The notes: generated from the sequence alone by a model not told the origin. A DNA stretch of 64,000 bases from Rhynchosporium graminicola (GCA_900074885.1 FJUW01000007.1:1817609-1881608), one strand, 5' to 3'. Shown: positions 45,467 through 58,572, counted from the stretch's first letter. Translations and numbers: made by a program.

Positions 45467-47441
45467 TCACCCTGAAATTTCGAGATCATCCCAACGCTTG
45501 CGGCAGGTAGCATTCCCAAAATGGTACGAGCCTCCATGACGCGAGATGTATTCGGCGACATGCTTCCAAGGAATCTTGTTCGTAGACAGACTGTAGTCCT
45601 GTGTGAGCTTCCGTACAGCCTGTTTCAGGAGTCGAACCTGTCCTGCTGTCAGTCAAGTCGGCGGCATATATGGGCAGTGTAACTTACATCATTATCTGTC
45701 CACTCTGGCTTCCTCACTCGTTGCTTCTTGTCTTTCGTTAAGGTGCGGAATCGACCCCTCAGAGTCGATTCGGCTTCAGTGTAGTTCCCTACCCTACGAA
45801 TGTCTTTGTAAGACATGCCAGCCAACTTTGATGCGACCAAGAAATCATCGCGGGCATCCTTACCCATCATGGCTTTACGTGGCAAGGGCGGCTCGACTGA
45901 CTTTGTCTTGGCCTGAGCTTTTGCCATGGACCGAAAGGATTCCGCATCTGAACTCTGAGGACTATTGCTAGGGCTAGGACTGTAGTAGACAGGCGGCGGG
46001 TTTCTGATAGTGGTGCTAGTCCTTCTGCGATTGTACCCTTGAATCTTCGACACTTTAATCGAACGCTTCTGCGTGTTCGTGCTCGGAAGGAGATCATTGC
46101 TCGGCACCACGGGCACAAATCTGCGGGAGCTTGTTGGGCTGTCAGGAAGGATTTGGCGACGCGGACGAGTTGGCTGTGGTTCAACAACTTGTAATGGTTC
46201 CGGTTCTAGGGCTGCTGTCAAGTCCTGAACAGACATCATGGGACTAGGCTCCGACAGTGCCAACACCGAGCCTTGGCTTGAGGCAGAAGATGATAGTGAT
46301 GTGGAAGAGACGTTCAGGGTCAACATTTTTGGAGAAATTGTGTTTGATGCCAGGCATTGTTGATTCCAGGCCGACTTGGAAACATATTTGGAGCCCCAAG
46401 GATCGTATTGTTGCTCTCTGTATGTCGGCAGTCCGTCATGTCTAAATGGGTCTTCATACATGTTCTGGACTGCTTTGCTGCTGCGTAGAGTTCCTTGCCA
46501 TTTATGAGTCTTGGTTGCTGGCATGCTTCCCACCGTTTGATGGTTGATAGCTGCCCGTGGTGGAGTATGGCTGCTAGGCAGAGTCCGAGGACTTCTGGTG
46601 GCAGTACTGTGGTTGATCGGAATGTGTTCTTCTTCGGCATAGGCTAAGTGAGGCAATCCATCTGAAGATGTGAGAGCTGAGTTGCTGGTGTCGATTTGGG
46701 ATCGAGAGCTGCGACTCATCAAACTGTCTCGTACGCTCGAGAACTCAGCAAAGCTCCCTCGTCCTCGTCCAAGGCTCATCTGTGAGTAGTCGTGGCCGAG
46801 CATAGGACTTGGCTGCTCGAAGTAACTCATTTCAGGTACAGATTGCTGATACAATGGCTGTGACTTCGATACAGTTTTGTAAGACTGATATTGAGGTTGG
46901 TATGCTTGCGAAAAGGCAACGTTCCTTGGAAGATCTCCACCTTTGTTTTGGGCAATCGACGAAATTTCTGCGTGGTAGCCTCCATACAAACTGTGAACCT
47001 GGTGGCTTTGTCAGTTCGGTCAAAGAATCTCCTCCGTGGAGGGATACCAACGTGAAAGTTCTCGTTGCCGCCATACTCATCGAGATCCCCTTCCCAGTCA
47101 TCATTCGCTTGCGGCACCACGGGCCTGAAGATACTCCAAGCGTTGATGTCGTTATTCGTCATCTCAACAAGTGCTGAATGCAGTGCCTCCGCTCTGTGGT
47201 ATGGGACAAAGGTTTCGAAGCCGTTCGAGACATATCGGGGCTCCGCGTTGATAAACATCATGGTAACACTCTCACCGCTCTCTTGTCTCAGAGGATATGT
47301 AGCTTTACGCGTTTTGCTGTTCGTGAACATCCAGATGTACTTAAGAAGCAAGATGCCAGTGCACTTGGCTGCATATGGATGCAATGCGATGCTGCTTCCA
47401 ACCAAAGGCCACGGCACAAGCGGTCTGATTCTGGAATACTT
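45467..47441 (-). CDS. Myb/SANT-type DNA-binding protein, frame broken once
   Basis: The 3' exon (45637-45467) joins by a 50-nt intron (gtaagt...gacag) to a long exon ending at 45688. Together they encode a C-terminal Myb/SANT-like region: FLVASKLAGMSYKDIRRVGN, ESTLRGRFRTLTKDKKQRVR, KPEWTDNDVRLLKQAVRKLT, KIPWKHVAEYISRHGGSYHF and NATCRKRWDDLEISG. The preceding 380 residues are Ser/Pro-rich. Upstream, a different frame (47441-46990) reads GESVTMMFINAEPRYVSNGF, ALVEMTNNDINAWSIFRPVV and GIPPRRRFFDRTDKATRFT. It must pass to the main frame (LYGGYHAEISSIAQNKGG) at 46989/46990 by loss of one base. I found no intron that repairs this. The 5' exons upstream of 47441 are not resolved. A sequencing error, a recent mutation, or two separate genes remain possible. 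Confidence 0.6.
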
Positions 47442-50400
47442 CTATGTCTGGCGGTCAATGATGCTACCTAGCGGGCTCACAATCCCTCAATATTGAGTGG
47501 ATGCGCTGATCAAAGTGGAATATCGTATCGTGAAGCCGAACTCAAACTTCCAAAGCACTGTGGATCAACTTTCTGGCTCTAAGTCCGCAATACGCTCTTG
47601 CTGCAAATCTATCTCCAGTCATTATACTGGATTTTACACACCGCCAGCTGAACAGGGAGTGAGGTTGCTTACCTTTGAAGCAGGTGGATTTCCCTGATAT
47701 CTCTACCAAACTGCTCTAAGACACTCAATATTCACTAGGCCACACTTCCTCAGCACCTTATTAAATCTAGTCAAGAACGTAAGGTAAGATAAGTTAAAGA
47801 ATGAACAATAACGACTGAACAATGCGGGAGGAACCAACGAGGAGGATATACGATTTATGAGAAAAAGCTAGAATCAGACTCATCAAGAATGAATGACCTA
47901 GCTTTTATCTCGACGAACTTCTAGAGATCCTAAAGGAGGAACCACTACCCTTACCGGCTGGCTTGCTCCACAATTGGCCACCATGTGCTCTTTTTGGTTG
48001 TCATAACACGGTTCATTTACTATGGGACATAAGGAAAGACCGCCCCGTCAAGCCTTCCGTCACAATTCAGCATGGGCCAGTCTCCTTGATAGGATTTCAA
48101 AGCATATCAATCATCTTTCTATCCTTAGCTATAACGATATTACTTCTTTTGGAAACTTCAACGTCTAGACTTGCTCGCAATCTTCAGGAAGCGATAACTT
48201 GGCATAAACGCCTCGCAAGTACGGCTTAAACCCCCCCCTGTCCCGATGCACGTGTCCGCCAGCGATCTGACCTGCGAATGAACGTGTTCTTTACTCTTAA
48301 TTCTAAGCCGTCTTGTGGCGTTGGTTCCTCTGTATCGATATGCAGTGTGTGGTATTACCCGTTTTTGACAGGGTGCAAACGGCGGCTGGCTGCATGACAG
48401 CACCAAGCTTGGACTGTAATACGTCTACCACCCACGCCTCCTGGCAAACGGCCATTGGGTCATTCCGTCCCGTTTCTGTGGTCATGACCGCTTTGGTCGC
48501 ATGCTGGTGCTCGACCTAGTTTGATACATCTGCGAGGTTGAATGTTTGACTAGTCTAGTCTTATCAAAACTCCGCCACGAGCTACACAAACCATCTCTGG
48601 AAAGCAAGCACTTTGTTCTGTTCCATAGTTTCATGAGGCATCCTCAATTTGCCTCGCTCCAGCCATCTCTGAATTCTCTGTTTGAAGAATCCCCCGACGG
48701 GACTGATTGACTCCACAAGCTGGCTTCCTATGCCCATGAGCAAGCATCGGCCTCTCCTTATCAGAAAGCCACCCCGGCAGATCGCACACAAGCGGTAGCA
48801 TAGACCAAAGAGCCACCCAGATCCAACGGCAAGCTGCACATACCAGCCTGGCGAAATGCTCTGGAGGCCCTTGCCATATCTTGGGAATCCAGCTTGAACG
48901 TCAGGTCTCATATATTTGCTCAAACATCCCTCCTCCCGCCTTACATCTGATCAAGTTACCGGGCAAAAGTCAAGTCGATCCATGGTTGGCTCGTTTCATC
49001 GGGACCCTTATTTTCTCCGCACATCATCAATTATCAGACGAATGAAACGGATGACCTCCGCTCCCGTGTTGATAACATAGTTTCCCGAATGGACTCGACA
49101 CAGCAAGCTATGGCCGGAAGGCAGTCAGTTCATTTCCTGGCGAGCTCATATCTATCATCCGGGCGACAGATGACGAAAGTTGTGGGAAAATGCGACGAGC
49201 ATAAGTTCTTCCCGCCTCGTGTGGGTGGGGGTCAAACCAATGGCTCCCTTTTGTCCATGTAAAAGTCTGCGATCGGCTGAGAGCTTCTCTTTCGTGCCGT
49301 AGACGCAGTAATGCATGAGGGGGCCCGGGTAAGTCATTGATTCGGTTTGCTCATACGTGATATGTGGGTTATGCATGAGTTGGTGCTAAGGACTGATTTT
49401 GAACTGCCGCTCGACGGAAAGTGTGTTTCGTTGGAAGCTGTAATTGGGCATTTTGACACTCTGCATCCCGGTGAGGGGTCGAGGTGCAGTAGTTGCGAGA
49501 TCCGGGAACTGTTCTGGATTTCATGCATTGATGTTGCAGTCTTTCGGTAAGATGGCAGCGGATTTTCAAATTGCTTGGCCAGAGATCTCTCGATTTCCTT
49601 TTGGGCAGCGTGTTGCGAACCAAATTTGATTTTGAATGATCGCCAAAAAGATTTGTCGATCTTGAGTACGAATCGAGATTCTTGAACTCTATGGACGCAC
49701 GCTGATGTTGTATTCACTTGCTAGATCTTCGGCGAAATCAGGGATGGTAAAAGCTCCGCAGTGCTTCGCTCGTCTCGCTCCCGGACCCAGCAGCCAGATA
49801 CTATTTATTGACATTCGCTAAAACCGCACGGTCGTCCACCAAGCCCGATTCAGGAATTGTTGTGAGGTTCTTAACATCTTTACATCTCAGCAAATCAATA
49901 GCTTCTGTATGAGAATATTCTGTCGACACCCAAATGCACACAATTGTCGGCATATGTGAGCCTGATCTCTCCTTCAAGAATTATGCGAAGGAAGTCATCG
50001 ACTCGTACTTGAAAATTCACGCGCTGATAGTTGATTCGAAGGACAGTGGTCGTCTCCTTGGCAATTGATCGAAAGATTGATTGTCGGAGCAGTAAGATCG
50101 TGTATTCCTCCTTTCTTCTCTAAAATATATTGCGGCTTGGAGCTCAGCAAGGGAAGTATATACCTAGCGGAGCGAAATTGTGTGAAATAGCAAAGAAAAT
50201 AATCATATTTATTAACCACAAAAAGATCTACCAAATATTTTGGAATAAGATGCTCAAAGAAGATGTTCAAATAAGATGTTCAGACAAGCGAAGAATGTGA
50301 GGAAGGCCACGGACGGCTACGAGTGCCCATCCTGCGATTGGTTATCGAATGTTTGCCTGGATATTTCGGAAATAGCATTAACGCAGCAGGAACGACCAAT

Positions 50401-50817
50401 CGCAGCTCTACGCGGTCTCGGCTTTCGGACAAAACAACGCGAAACGGCGAAGATCGAGCATTCCCACCAAATTGTCATCAAAATGCAGGATCGCTTCCAT
50501 GACGGTCTATATGACATAGCCGGTGAATCATAGGTAAGCATGTTCTCATCTCCAAATTGAAATCAGGTAAGGATATGGAGGACTGGTTGTTTATCCTCGT
50601 GGTCCCTCGGAAATGTGGCCAATCACAGGCCACGCAGTCTTGGCTTACTGCAGTATATAAAGACATCGTCAGTCCCTCATCTATAGAGTTCCTTCGTCCA
50701 TAAGAGCTCAACAGCTTCTAATCTCCTCAGAAAGCATCCAAGATCAAACCCAAACAGCAAAAAATACTTCAACTACTAGATAATCAACCGCAAACCAGAC
50801 CTGGAATCCCCCACAAA
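47442..50817. other. Gene-poor 3.4-kb region
   Basis: No gene was recognised. On the minus strand 48923-48582, two overlapping frames read FPRYGKGLQSISPGWYVQLA and LPLVCDLPGWLSDKERPMLA, perhaps scraps of an old gene. Other open frames (49334-49717, 50276-50533) show nothing recognisable. A clear TATA box for the DUF1857 gene lies at the right end. Confidence 0.4.
50654..50661 (+). promoter_or_regulatory. TATA box of the DUF1857 gene
   Basis: The sequence tatataaa lies about 160 bp upstream of the ATG at 50818, followed by an A/C-rich leader. The position fits a fungal core promoter; start site not determined. Confidence 0.5.
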
Positions 50818-51306
50818 ATGGCACCTTCAACTAGCAACATCGCATTCACCTCACCCATCAACCGACCTGGCGCAACCCCAATCCTCACCCGCTCCCAAGT
50901 CTGGTCCATGCTCCAGCTCAAGATCCGCTCCGCAGAAACCTTCGTACCTACAGCCATATCATCCACAACCGTGCAGTCCACGAGCACCGACGCCTCCAGC
51001 GGCAACGAAGTCACCATCCGAGAAGTAACATTCATCGAAGGTTCGCGCAGAGTCAAAGAGATCGTCACGGCTTACGAAGACTGCCGTATCGAATTCGAGC
51101 AGCCGGATGGGAGCCATGTAAGTAATATCGTCAGTGAAGGCGCGGAAGGGGAATTGTATATGACGTATGTGTTTGAGTGGAGACATCCGGGCGTTGGGAA
51201 GGAGGAGTTGGAGACGTTGAAGGGGAGGGAGAGGGGCATGAGTAGGAAGGCTGTTGAGGGTACGATTGAGGCGATGAGGAGGTTGGTGACTGAGCGCAAA
51301 TATTGA
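50818..51306 (+). CDS. DUF1857 (AtaL-like, SRPBCC fold) protein
   Basis: A single-exon gene of 162 residues. The N-terminal sequence NIAFTSPINRPGATPILTRS and QVWSMLQLKIRSAETFVP matches the DUF1857 family start, where a substrate-like cavity of the START/SRPBCC type is expected. It goes on with VTIREVTFIEGSRRVKEIVT and YEDCRIEFEQPDGSHVSNIV, and ends EGTIEAMRRLVTERKY. Length is normal for the family. Members such as AtaL are found in fungal metabolite clusters and as free-standing genes; a ligand-binding or cyclase-assisting role is suggested for the fold but not shown here. There is no signal peptide. Codon choice is C-rich in the first half and G-rich in the second, giving a long antisense open frame. 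Confidence 0.85.
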   Translation: MAPSTSNIAFTSPINRPGATPILTRSQVWSMLQLKIRSAETFVPTAISSTTVQSTSTDASSGNEVTIREVTFIEGSRRVKEIVTAYEDCRIEFEQPDGSHVSNIVSEGAEGELYMTYVFEWRHPGVGKEELETLKGRERGMSRKAVEGTIEAMRRLVTERKY

Positions 51307-51833
51307 GGTCGTTGATTGATATCACGTGAGCTTTGCGTGGCATGGAGGACGAGAATATGGTGCTTTGAACAGATCGCGAATGAATTTGGCGAAGATGTGT
51401 TCTATCTTGTGAGATGAAGTGTGTTCGAACCACGGTATAAACGAACTGGTCGAGTGTCTGAAATTCTATGATTCTGGTATAGTTATGCCAGACAAATTTT
51501 TCCTCAAGGTCATCATGTTTCTATATGACTTCAGTATATCACATCGAGTTAATTGCTGTGACGGTTTCATAACTTTAGATTCGAACCACGGCTTCAAATT
51601 ATAGCTGTGATTTAGCGAAAGACTAATTGCGTAGCCTCGAAGTGTACTTGTAACAACCAGTCACTTGATATGAAGAAACCACGTCAAAATGTAATGATAA
51701 AACTATTTAGCTGGATAGTGCTAGCTTGGCCTGTTTAACCAAACCTTCAGACCAGTACGTTTCATAAAGCGTAATCGTTAAGTGACATAAGAGCGCCAGC
51801 TCCTCTTGTCTACTGCCATTCCGTACCAGTCGT
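51307..51833. other. Convergent 3' region
   Basis: About 530 bp between the DUF1857 gene and the end of the second Dal5-like permease. The word gttcgaaccacgg/attcgaaccacgg occurs twice (51422-51434 and 51578-51590). No gene was seen. Confidence 0.5.
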
Positions 51834-53556
51834 CTAGTAGGCATAGTACAGAACAGACTCATCCTCAGTCTCCTGCTTAATCTTCTTGTTCTCACGCATC
51901 AGCGCAAATCGTAGACCCCAAGCAGCCATCGCGCAGAGCAGAGAGAACGCAGCCGCTGTCAGTAAAGCCAGAGTGTATCTTCCATTATAGTCATCGGTCC
52001 AGAGGTACTATAAATCATTTGTCAGTCATGGACTTCATGGTTCATAAGTTGATGGCGACGAGTAATCGACTCACAGGAGTCCAGATGAAACTAGCGTTAC
52101 TCGTAGACACAATAATAGAAAGAGCTACAGCACGTTTCTCCTTTGTCTGACCACAAGTCGCGCCGACCCATCCCAGGATAATACTGTTCACAGCATATGT
52201 TCCTGTACGTGGATTAGCTATGATAACTGTTAGGTGAGGGGTGATGGGGCCTACCGATCGCAAAGATAATCATGCTCACGTAGCGTGCGGCAGTGTTGTT
52301 GATTGCGAACCCAAGGATGAATCCGAGAATGGCTACTGCTTTCGCGATTGTGATGTGCCAAGTTCGCTCGTTGCGACGTCCAGAAGACCAGGACCAGTAA
52401 ATTGAGACTGCACCAGCAATCAAGTATGGTGGGCAGGTAAGAGCGAGAGTAATCTCACGCTTGAATCCGAGACCTTTAACAACAGACGGAAACTATTTAC
52501 TGTCAGAGACTTTTGCCTGAAGAGGTACACTGGGTTACTCACGAAGTTCTTGAAACCATTGGCAGCAAGATGCATGTGTTGCATGAAAACGAAGATCCAG
52601 ACACGGTAATCGCTGAGTGCTTCCTTGAGACCCTTTACAGTGGAGATCTTGCCCCTTTCTTCGACAGTGTCTCGCTTGATGCGTTCATTTGCTAGGATAC
52701 GTTCTTCCGGGGTCAACCAGCGAGTAACAGTTGGGTCATCAGGAAGGAAATATGTCCCGATAATGGCAACGACGAATGTGGCAATGCCTTGGATAATAAA
52801 TAGCCAGCGCCAGCCTTCAAGTCCGACCTTACCGTCTAACTTGAAGATTCCGATGGCGATAAGACCTGCAAATGCCGTAGCGAGAATGTTTCCAGTGTAG
52901 AGTATAGCAATGCGAGTTGCAACCTCCTTGCGAGTATAGAAGATAGAGAGAAGGTAAAGTGCACCCCTGCTGCTAGTTAGTCTATGGTTTGATGGTGGGA
53001 ACATGAACTGCTTACGGATAGAATGGAGCCTCCGTGATACCCAAGAAGAATCGAGTAAGGAGAAGACCGGTGAAGTTCTTTGAGATACCAGTGAGGGTAG
53101 AAACGATGGCCCAGAGAACCATTGCAGTGCCCATGTAGTATGATGGTCGAATCCGTGTGATCAACATGTTCGATGGAATGCCACCCAGAATGTAGCCAAC
53201 GAAAAGAATCGAAACGCAGGTAGAGTATTGTGTAGGAGAGAGGTTGAGATCTTCTTCGATATCGTCTAGTTTTGCGAGAGCGATAGCGTTTCGGTCGAGG
53301 TAATTAAGCCAGTACATAAGCCATAGCACGGGCTGGAAGTACGTATTAGAAATGTAGTGTAATTGTTTAGGAGACAAGATAGACGTACCATAATCCGCCA
53401 GTCAAGTTTCTTTACAAGTCTCTTCTCCTCATCACTGAGAACAAGAACCGCACCAGAATAGTCACGGTTGGAAATGTCGACTTCATCAGCGTATGGCTTC
53501 AAGTCTATATCTTCTTGCTGTACCACAACACCGTTGGGATTGTCTTTCTTCTCCAT
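51834..53556 (-). CDS. Dal5/Tna1-like MFS permease
   Basis: Six exons on the minus strand (53556-53389, 53332-53016, 52966-52543, 52492-52255, 52202-52075, 52007-51834) give 482 residues. All junctions fit, for example KLDWRIM|PVLWLMYWLNYLDR, EAPFYP|GALYLLSIFY and FKNF|FPSVVKGLGF. Family signatures are LNYLDRNAIALAKLDDIEED, YILGGIPSNMLITRI, RFFLGITEAPFYPG, EGWRWLFIIQGI, FLPDDPTVTRWLTPEER and WTP|YLWTDDYNGRY near the end. It belongs to the anion:cation symporter group of plasma-membrane importers (allantoate, nicotinate, pantothenate and relatives); the substrate cannot be read from sequence. The N terminus (about 50 residues) and C terminus (KKIKQETEDESVLYYAY) are cytoplasmic. A tatataa sequence lies about 130 bp upstream. 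Confidence 0.9.
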
Positions 53557-53681
53557 GACGAAAACGATTTATAGATAAATGAAAACGAATAGGGAAGTCC
53601 GAGAGGTACTGAGCAGGAAAAGGAAGTAATTTTGTAGAAAATAGCTGATGATCTGAATACAATCTGGGGAACACACAGGTT

Positions 53682-53689
53682 TTATATAA
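53682..53689 (-). promoter_or_regulatory. TATA box of the Dal5/Tna1-like permease gene
   Basis: On the minus strand this reads ttatataa, about 130 bp upstream of the ATG at 53556. The spacing is reasonable for a fungal TATA promoter. Confidence 0.45.
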
Positions 53690-56600
53690 CTGACAACCAG
53701 TAGTGTAATGCGGGGGTTGGAGATATCTTTAGCTTCAAGTCTGCCAAAGCCAGACCCATGGCAGAGGAACAGATTTTTTGGGGTCAGTCTAACGACATTT
53801 CAGATAGTCATATCTTGGTATGGATCGGGATGGGACGCAAGACGCCCTGAGTTTCCCCTCATGACCCCAGATCAAACAATCCGGAACTAGAAGCACAGCC
53901 GTATTTGGATCTGGACATGGGGCATTTGACTTTCGTCGAGAGCCAGACCTCTAGAAGTTGGTCAAACTTTCAGCCACCAGAGTCTCTAACGAAAATCCGT
54001 CGGCAAAATGCTCGCACGACGATATGCATTGCCCAATTGATAGACCTCAACCTCGTAGAGTGAACGACGAAGGAGAGAATAATCCGGATGCATCACACAC
54101 TGGGCAGCACAGCCAAGCGAGGACGGGAAGAAATACAACCCTCGCCAAAACTGTTTACACCTCTTCGACAAGAAACGGCACATGAATCAAGAGGCGCTGT
54201 CATACAGCAGATCAACAAGATTTGATTTGTTGTCTTGAAGGCATACTCGCTGGGCAGCGCCTGGGCGGCAAGCCACGCGCTTGGGGGTCTTGCAGTCGTA
54301 TATAAAATTCCTGACTTGCCAAGTTGCCGCGCCTGGTGCCAATATGTGGCAAACTCAATGCTTCGTTTTAGACTGTATCTTGTTTGCCGTCAAGGCGAGA
54401 GAAGCTGGCTTTTCAGACCAAAACAAGGACATTTAGTTCCGACCGCTATTCTGTGGCCAAGTCTGCGGCCCAGAACCAAATTTTCCATTAGGATTTTGAG
54501 TCGAGGCTCTTTGTGCCATGTTGATGGGTATTTGCCATCTTCGAAGTCTCGAACAGATACTAGTATGCATGAACAAGCTTATTTTTTTTGGTTGAGAAGA
54601 CGTTCCTCAATTTCCTGGCGAGTCGTGCAGAGGATATAAGCTTAATAGTCAATACTACCTGATTTCCTAACTCGTTCACATGACCTGACCCAAGCGAACA
54701 GTCGGGCCTAAAATTAGGGACTGGGGAATGTGGGTAGCCTCGTCCTGGTCCCAAGGATTGGATTCTTGAAGTCTTGCAGTTCCGAAATCTGGAGACTCCG
54801 TAGTTCTCCCATCTTGCCTCGCTTCTCCCCCGCTTTCCCCCTCGCTCGGAATTGGCGAGCTGACTTGGCTGCACTAGTCAGCACCAATTCGAACTTCAAC
54901 GTAACATGACAGGTGCGCACGAATCGCACAGTGTATTAGCAACAAAAGTCAACAATCTTGGCAAGAGCTAATTCCCTTTCGCTCTTCGTCATATCTCATG
55001 AATTTCATAGTCCAAGAGATTAGGTTTTTTGGCTCGTATTGGTAATAGCGACAACTGTGTGTGAAGGCATATGGAAGCCTTTCGAACTATGAGACTGTGC
55101 CTATTCGATATATGCTCGACTTGGGAGCCTTAAAGAAGCCATTAAGTAAGACAATTTGAGGCCCTACGGCTTGGATAAAGGCAAAGATTGACTTGACGAC
55201 AGCACGCAACAGTCATGGAAATTTCCAAGAGCGTTTCTAGAAGGAAGCTATCAAACGAACTCACGCCATTTCTGCAAGTCTCGAGCGACAGCGTCTTGGA
55301 AAGCGCGGGGCAGTGTAGCCAAGATATTTATGTAAAGTATATTCTGCACACTACATCGCGGTATCAGATCCTCTATCCGAGGTTTTGCGCGGTGATCTTG
55401 CCGGGTCATGTGCGAGGCCCTCTCAGTGAAATATGTATGATGGTTGTCTGACGAAGCTCCTGCTACCGAGCTGGGTGTTTTGACAAGCTAGAAATAGTGA
55501 ACCTTTGTGGGTAGCTAGTAGTCCAGGCAGGTCAGTTGACAAGGACTTTTAGTGCTGGAGCCCAGACATTTGGGGTGCCAGGATGTTCATGCCGTCAGCT
55601 CATTGACGCTGTGAGAAATTAGTAGAGCATCGATCAAGAGCGAAGAAATATGCGAAGTAGGTAAGGTCTTTGAGAAATAATATGGCTTCTAGGCGGCGGG
55701 GAGGTCAGTGTCGAGACCGTCAACGCTGAGGGATTCGTGGTACGTAGGTGGTATGGATAGGGATGTTGATAAAGAGAAATCATGGAATTGATGTGCTTAA
55801 AAGCCGAGAAACCGCATGTAAGCCCATTCTAGACCCACGGGTAAGATTTTTCACATTCTTCACCTACGAGTAATTTCTTGTTTCTTAAAGCGAAATCTAC
55901 GATGCTAAGAAGGATTGTCCTGAACGAAGTACTTTCGAAACCTCGGAATAAAGTCAACATTTCAATATAGATCAATAGTTTCAGTAAAATCCTTATGATG
56001 TACATCATTCTAAAGCATGCTTCTAGTAAAGTCGATATTTAGTTGCGAGCTGATCCAAGATACCCGTCTAATTCTCGTTCGCGGAAGGCGAATTTGTATA
56101 GCTCTAATACCCGAGAGTAGGAGTATGCAGACAAGCGCCGCGCTTTTCTCCTTCGAACCTTGGTTCTAGTCTTGCACACAACCTAACCCGATTCATTCCA
56201 ACCTTGCATGCAGACACGTCAAATCTACACAGGTAGAAGATGTAAGCAACAGAAATCGCGGGATTCCTTCACATTTATTGTCGAGGTAATGAAACCGGGG
56301 AAAGCGATGAGCTCTTTGTCAAGGAAGAAACGGTCACTTAATACCCTTGATAAAAGCTAATTTGTCTGCTGAACGATCACCTCATCAGAAATGAATTGAC
56401 GGCAACAGGAAGAATACACGAATGCCACGTCCAACAACCGGAACGCTTGGATGGCAGTTAAACTGCTCATCAATTCATGAATAGTGATATCCCAACACCC
56501 CGAAGAAACACAAACTCCTTCGATTGAAAAGGCAAACTATTAGAGAACCAACGGTCTTGGTACATACAGAATCTATAGACAGGTCTCTATTATAGCAGGC

Positions 56601-58572
56601 CTCCAAGATAACTCAGGTCTTCCCAATCTCCCAAAAAGTACCAAGAGACTGTTATCGCGAGGATAAATTCGCAGTTTCTTCGCCGTAGTGCTTGCTAGCC
56701 AGGCTAGTCTAGTCTACCCCAAAAGCTCAACCGCCGACTCAAATCGAGCTTTTCCAGCTAAGAAACTTGGAATGAAGGAACACGACCGCATATATTTATA
56801 CCCTCGAACAGTGTTTTTCTTGTCTTAAGCAGATAATTGAAGGCTGATCAAAAGATCACGAAGACTGCCAAGAGCATAAGCGAGTTTCCGGGCCGGTAAA
56901 TCAACAACGAAAGGCAAACCAGGTGGGTGCAGCAAGGCAGCAAGAGTAAACTCACCCTAGTCACAGTAAGAAAATCCGAAGATCTATCTCTGGCCATTTG
57001 GTCAAGTAGAAGTAGAAGGATGCCGGGGGCCCGTGTCTACTCGTTTGATCAATCTGAGGAGACCAGCCGTTGGCAATACTCGTTAGTGTGATGAGTAATT
57101 CTCGCGATGCTCGATACCATTGTTGATAAGATTTGACAATTCTCCTATAGTTAGTTATACGACGTGCAAAAAACAATGTTTCTGAAAATTGCTAATCTGA
57201 TTTTAGTACCAATAACAAGGACCTCTCAGGAAGGTGAGAAGCTGAGTTCAAGGGGGAAGGGGTACTTACAATATCTACCTGAAACCCTAAGAATCGTTCT
57301 CCTATGACGAAAGGATCCAATAGCCTATTCATATACCGATGTGGTCTTTGAATTCAAAGTAAAAAGATATCCGAGAATTCGTGTAGATATACCGATGTCA
57401 GGTGAATTCCGAGGGTACCATGTATTTATTATCTCTGATAGTATCGTAGATTCTGTAAGATATCTTCGACTTGACTGAAGCTATGGAGTGAAGAGTGTCG
57501 ATTCGTCGGATATTGCCACTGTAGGATTACAATTCTCAAGTTGCTTCTTTACTTTATATTTTGCGTGAACTTAGGATGTAGCTAGGTCATTGTCGACATA
57601 ATTTAATCCATACTCGTTACATAGAGTTGTGATCTTCATTGCAATTCGTACTCTGTCCTTCTCATCGAGAAAAATAAGAACGTTAAAAACGTATCACTGA
57701 CATGTAGAAACTCATATAACATCATCTCTATATTCTCAAAGGAGGAAAAAAGACAGTTACATGTACATGTGCAAGTGACCATAGAATCAGCAGGGACTTG
57801 TGAAAGCACTATGCTATTTCATCTTGTAGGAATGGAAGCATACTCATTCACAAAAGCCGTGTCCAGAGTGTCTGTCTGGCTGGGACAGTAATGAGTGATC
57901 TTAGCCTTCGAGTATTTTGGAAGGATTCATGTTGATACCATAAAGTCAGAAAGGAGGGTGGATTGAGACGTGTGAGGTATTCATGGGAAGGGAAGAGGTT
58001 GGGCGTTAGAGTGTTTGGACAGGCAGGACTATCGTGAGGATGGTGATAGTGAGGAGAGAGAAAGAGACGCAATGAAATGGAATGGAATAGCACGGAATGA
58101 GATTTCTGCTTGACAACTCCTCAAGATCTCACGAGCCATGGTCACGGAAGGGACAGCTCAAGGCTCAAGAGCTTCGAAATTCAGGAGTATACATAGCGAA
58201 GGACTGCGGAAAGGAATAATCACTATGTGTGGATTGCCAGGGGCGTGACTCAGCAGACTTTGAGTGCAAAAGAATGGACCGCAAGGAAAGTAGAGAGAGA
58301 AAATAAATCAAATTTACTTTATCTATTATCTAGACCTCGAACATGATCAAGTCAAGTGAAAGGTCAAGAGAAGCTCAAACGCCGCCTCCATATCTAATTA
58401 TCCCAATACCAACCATCCAACCAGTTGACCCTAATTTGCAGTCCAACAGATAATGAGATTTTCTTTCGCTCACTCAATTAAGTAACATGCCGTCTCTCTG
58501 GAAGAACTTAAATCAGTTTCTTTGATTAGTCCCTTCTAAAGATCTCCTCCTTGCAGAAAATGGCAACAGGAG
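53690..58572. other. 4.9-kb region without recognisable genes
   Basis: Open frames are short and show no family resemblance (the longest are at 54235-54639 and 54560-54874, overlapping on opposite strands). From about 55600 the sequence becomes richer in A and T. A short imperfect repeat (tataccgatgtgg..gaattca and tataccgatgtca..gaattc) lies at 57333-57410. I see no transposon proteins, tRNA or long inverted repeats. Non-coding RNA or a promoter of distant genes cannot be excluded. Confidence 0.45.

Noticed and set aside
48582..48923. Minus-strand frame with a hydrophobic segment
   Set aside because: Two frames overlap with protein-like pieces, but there is no recognisable domain or splice pattern.
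54235..54874. Overlapping open frames on both strands
   Set aside because: Antiparallel overlap with no family resemblance suggests chance.
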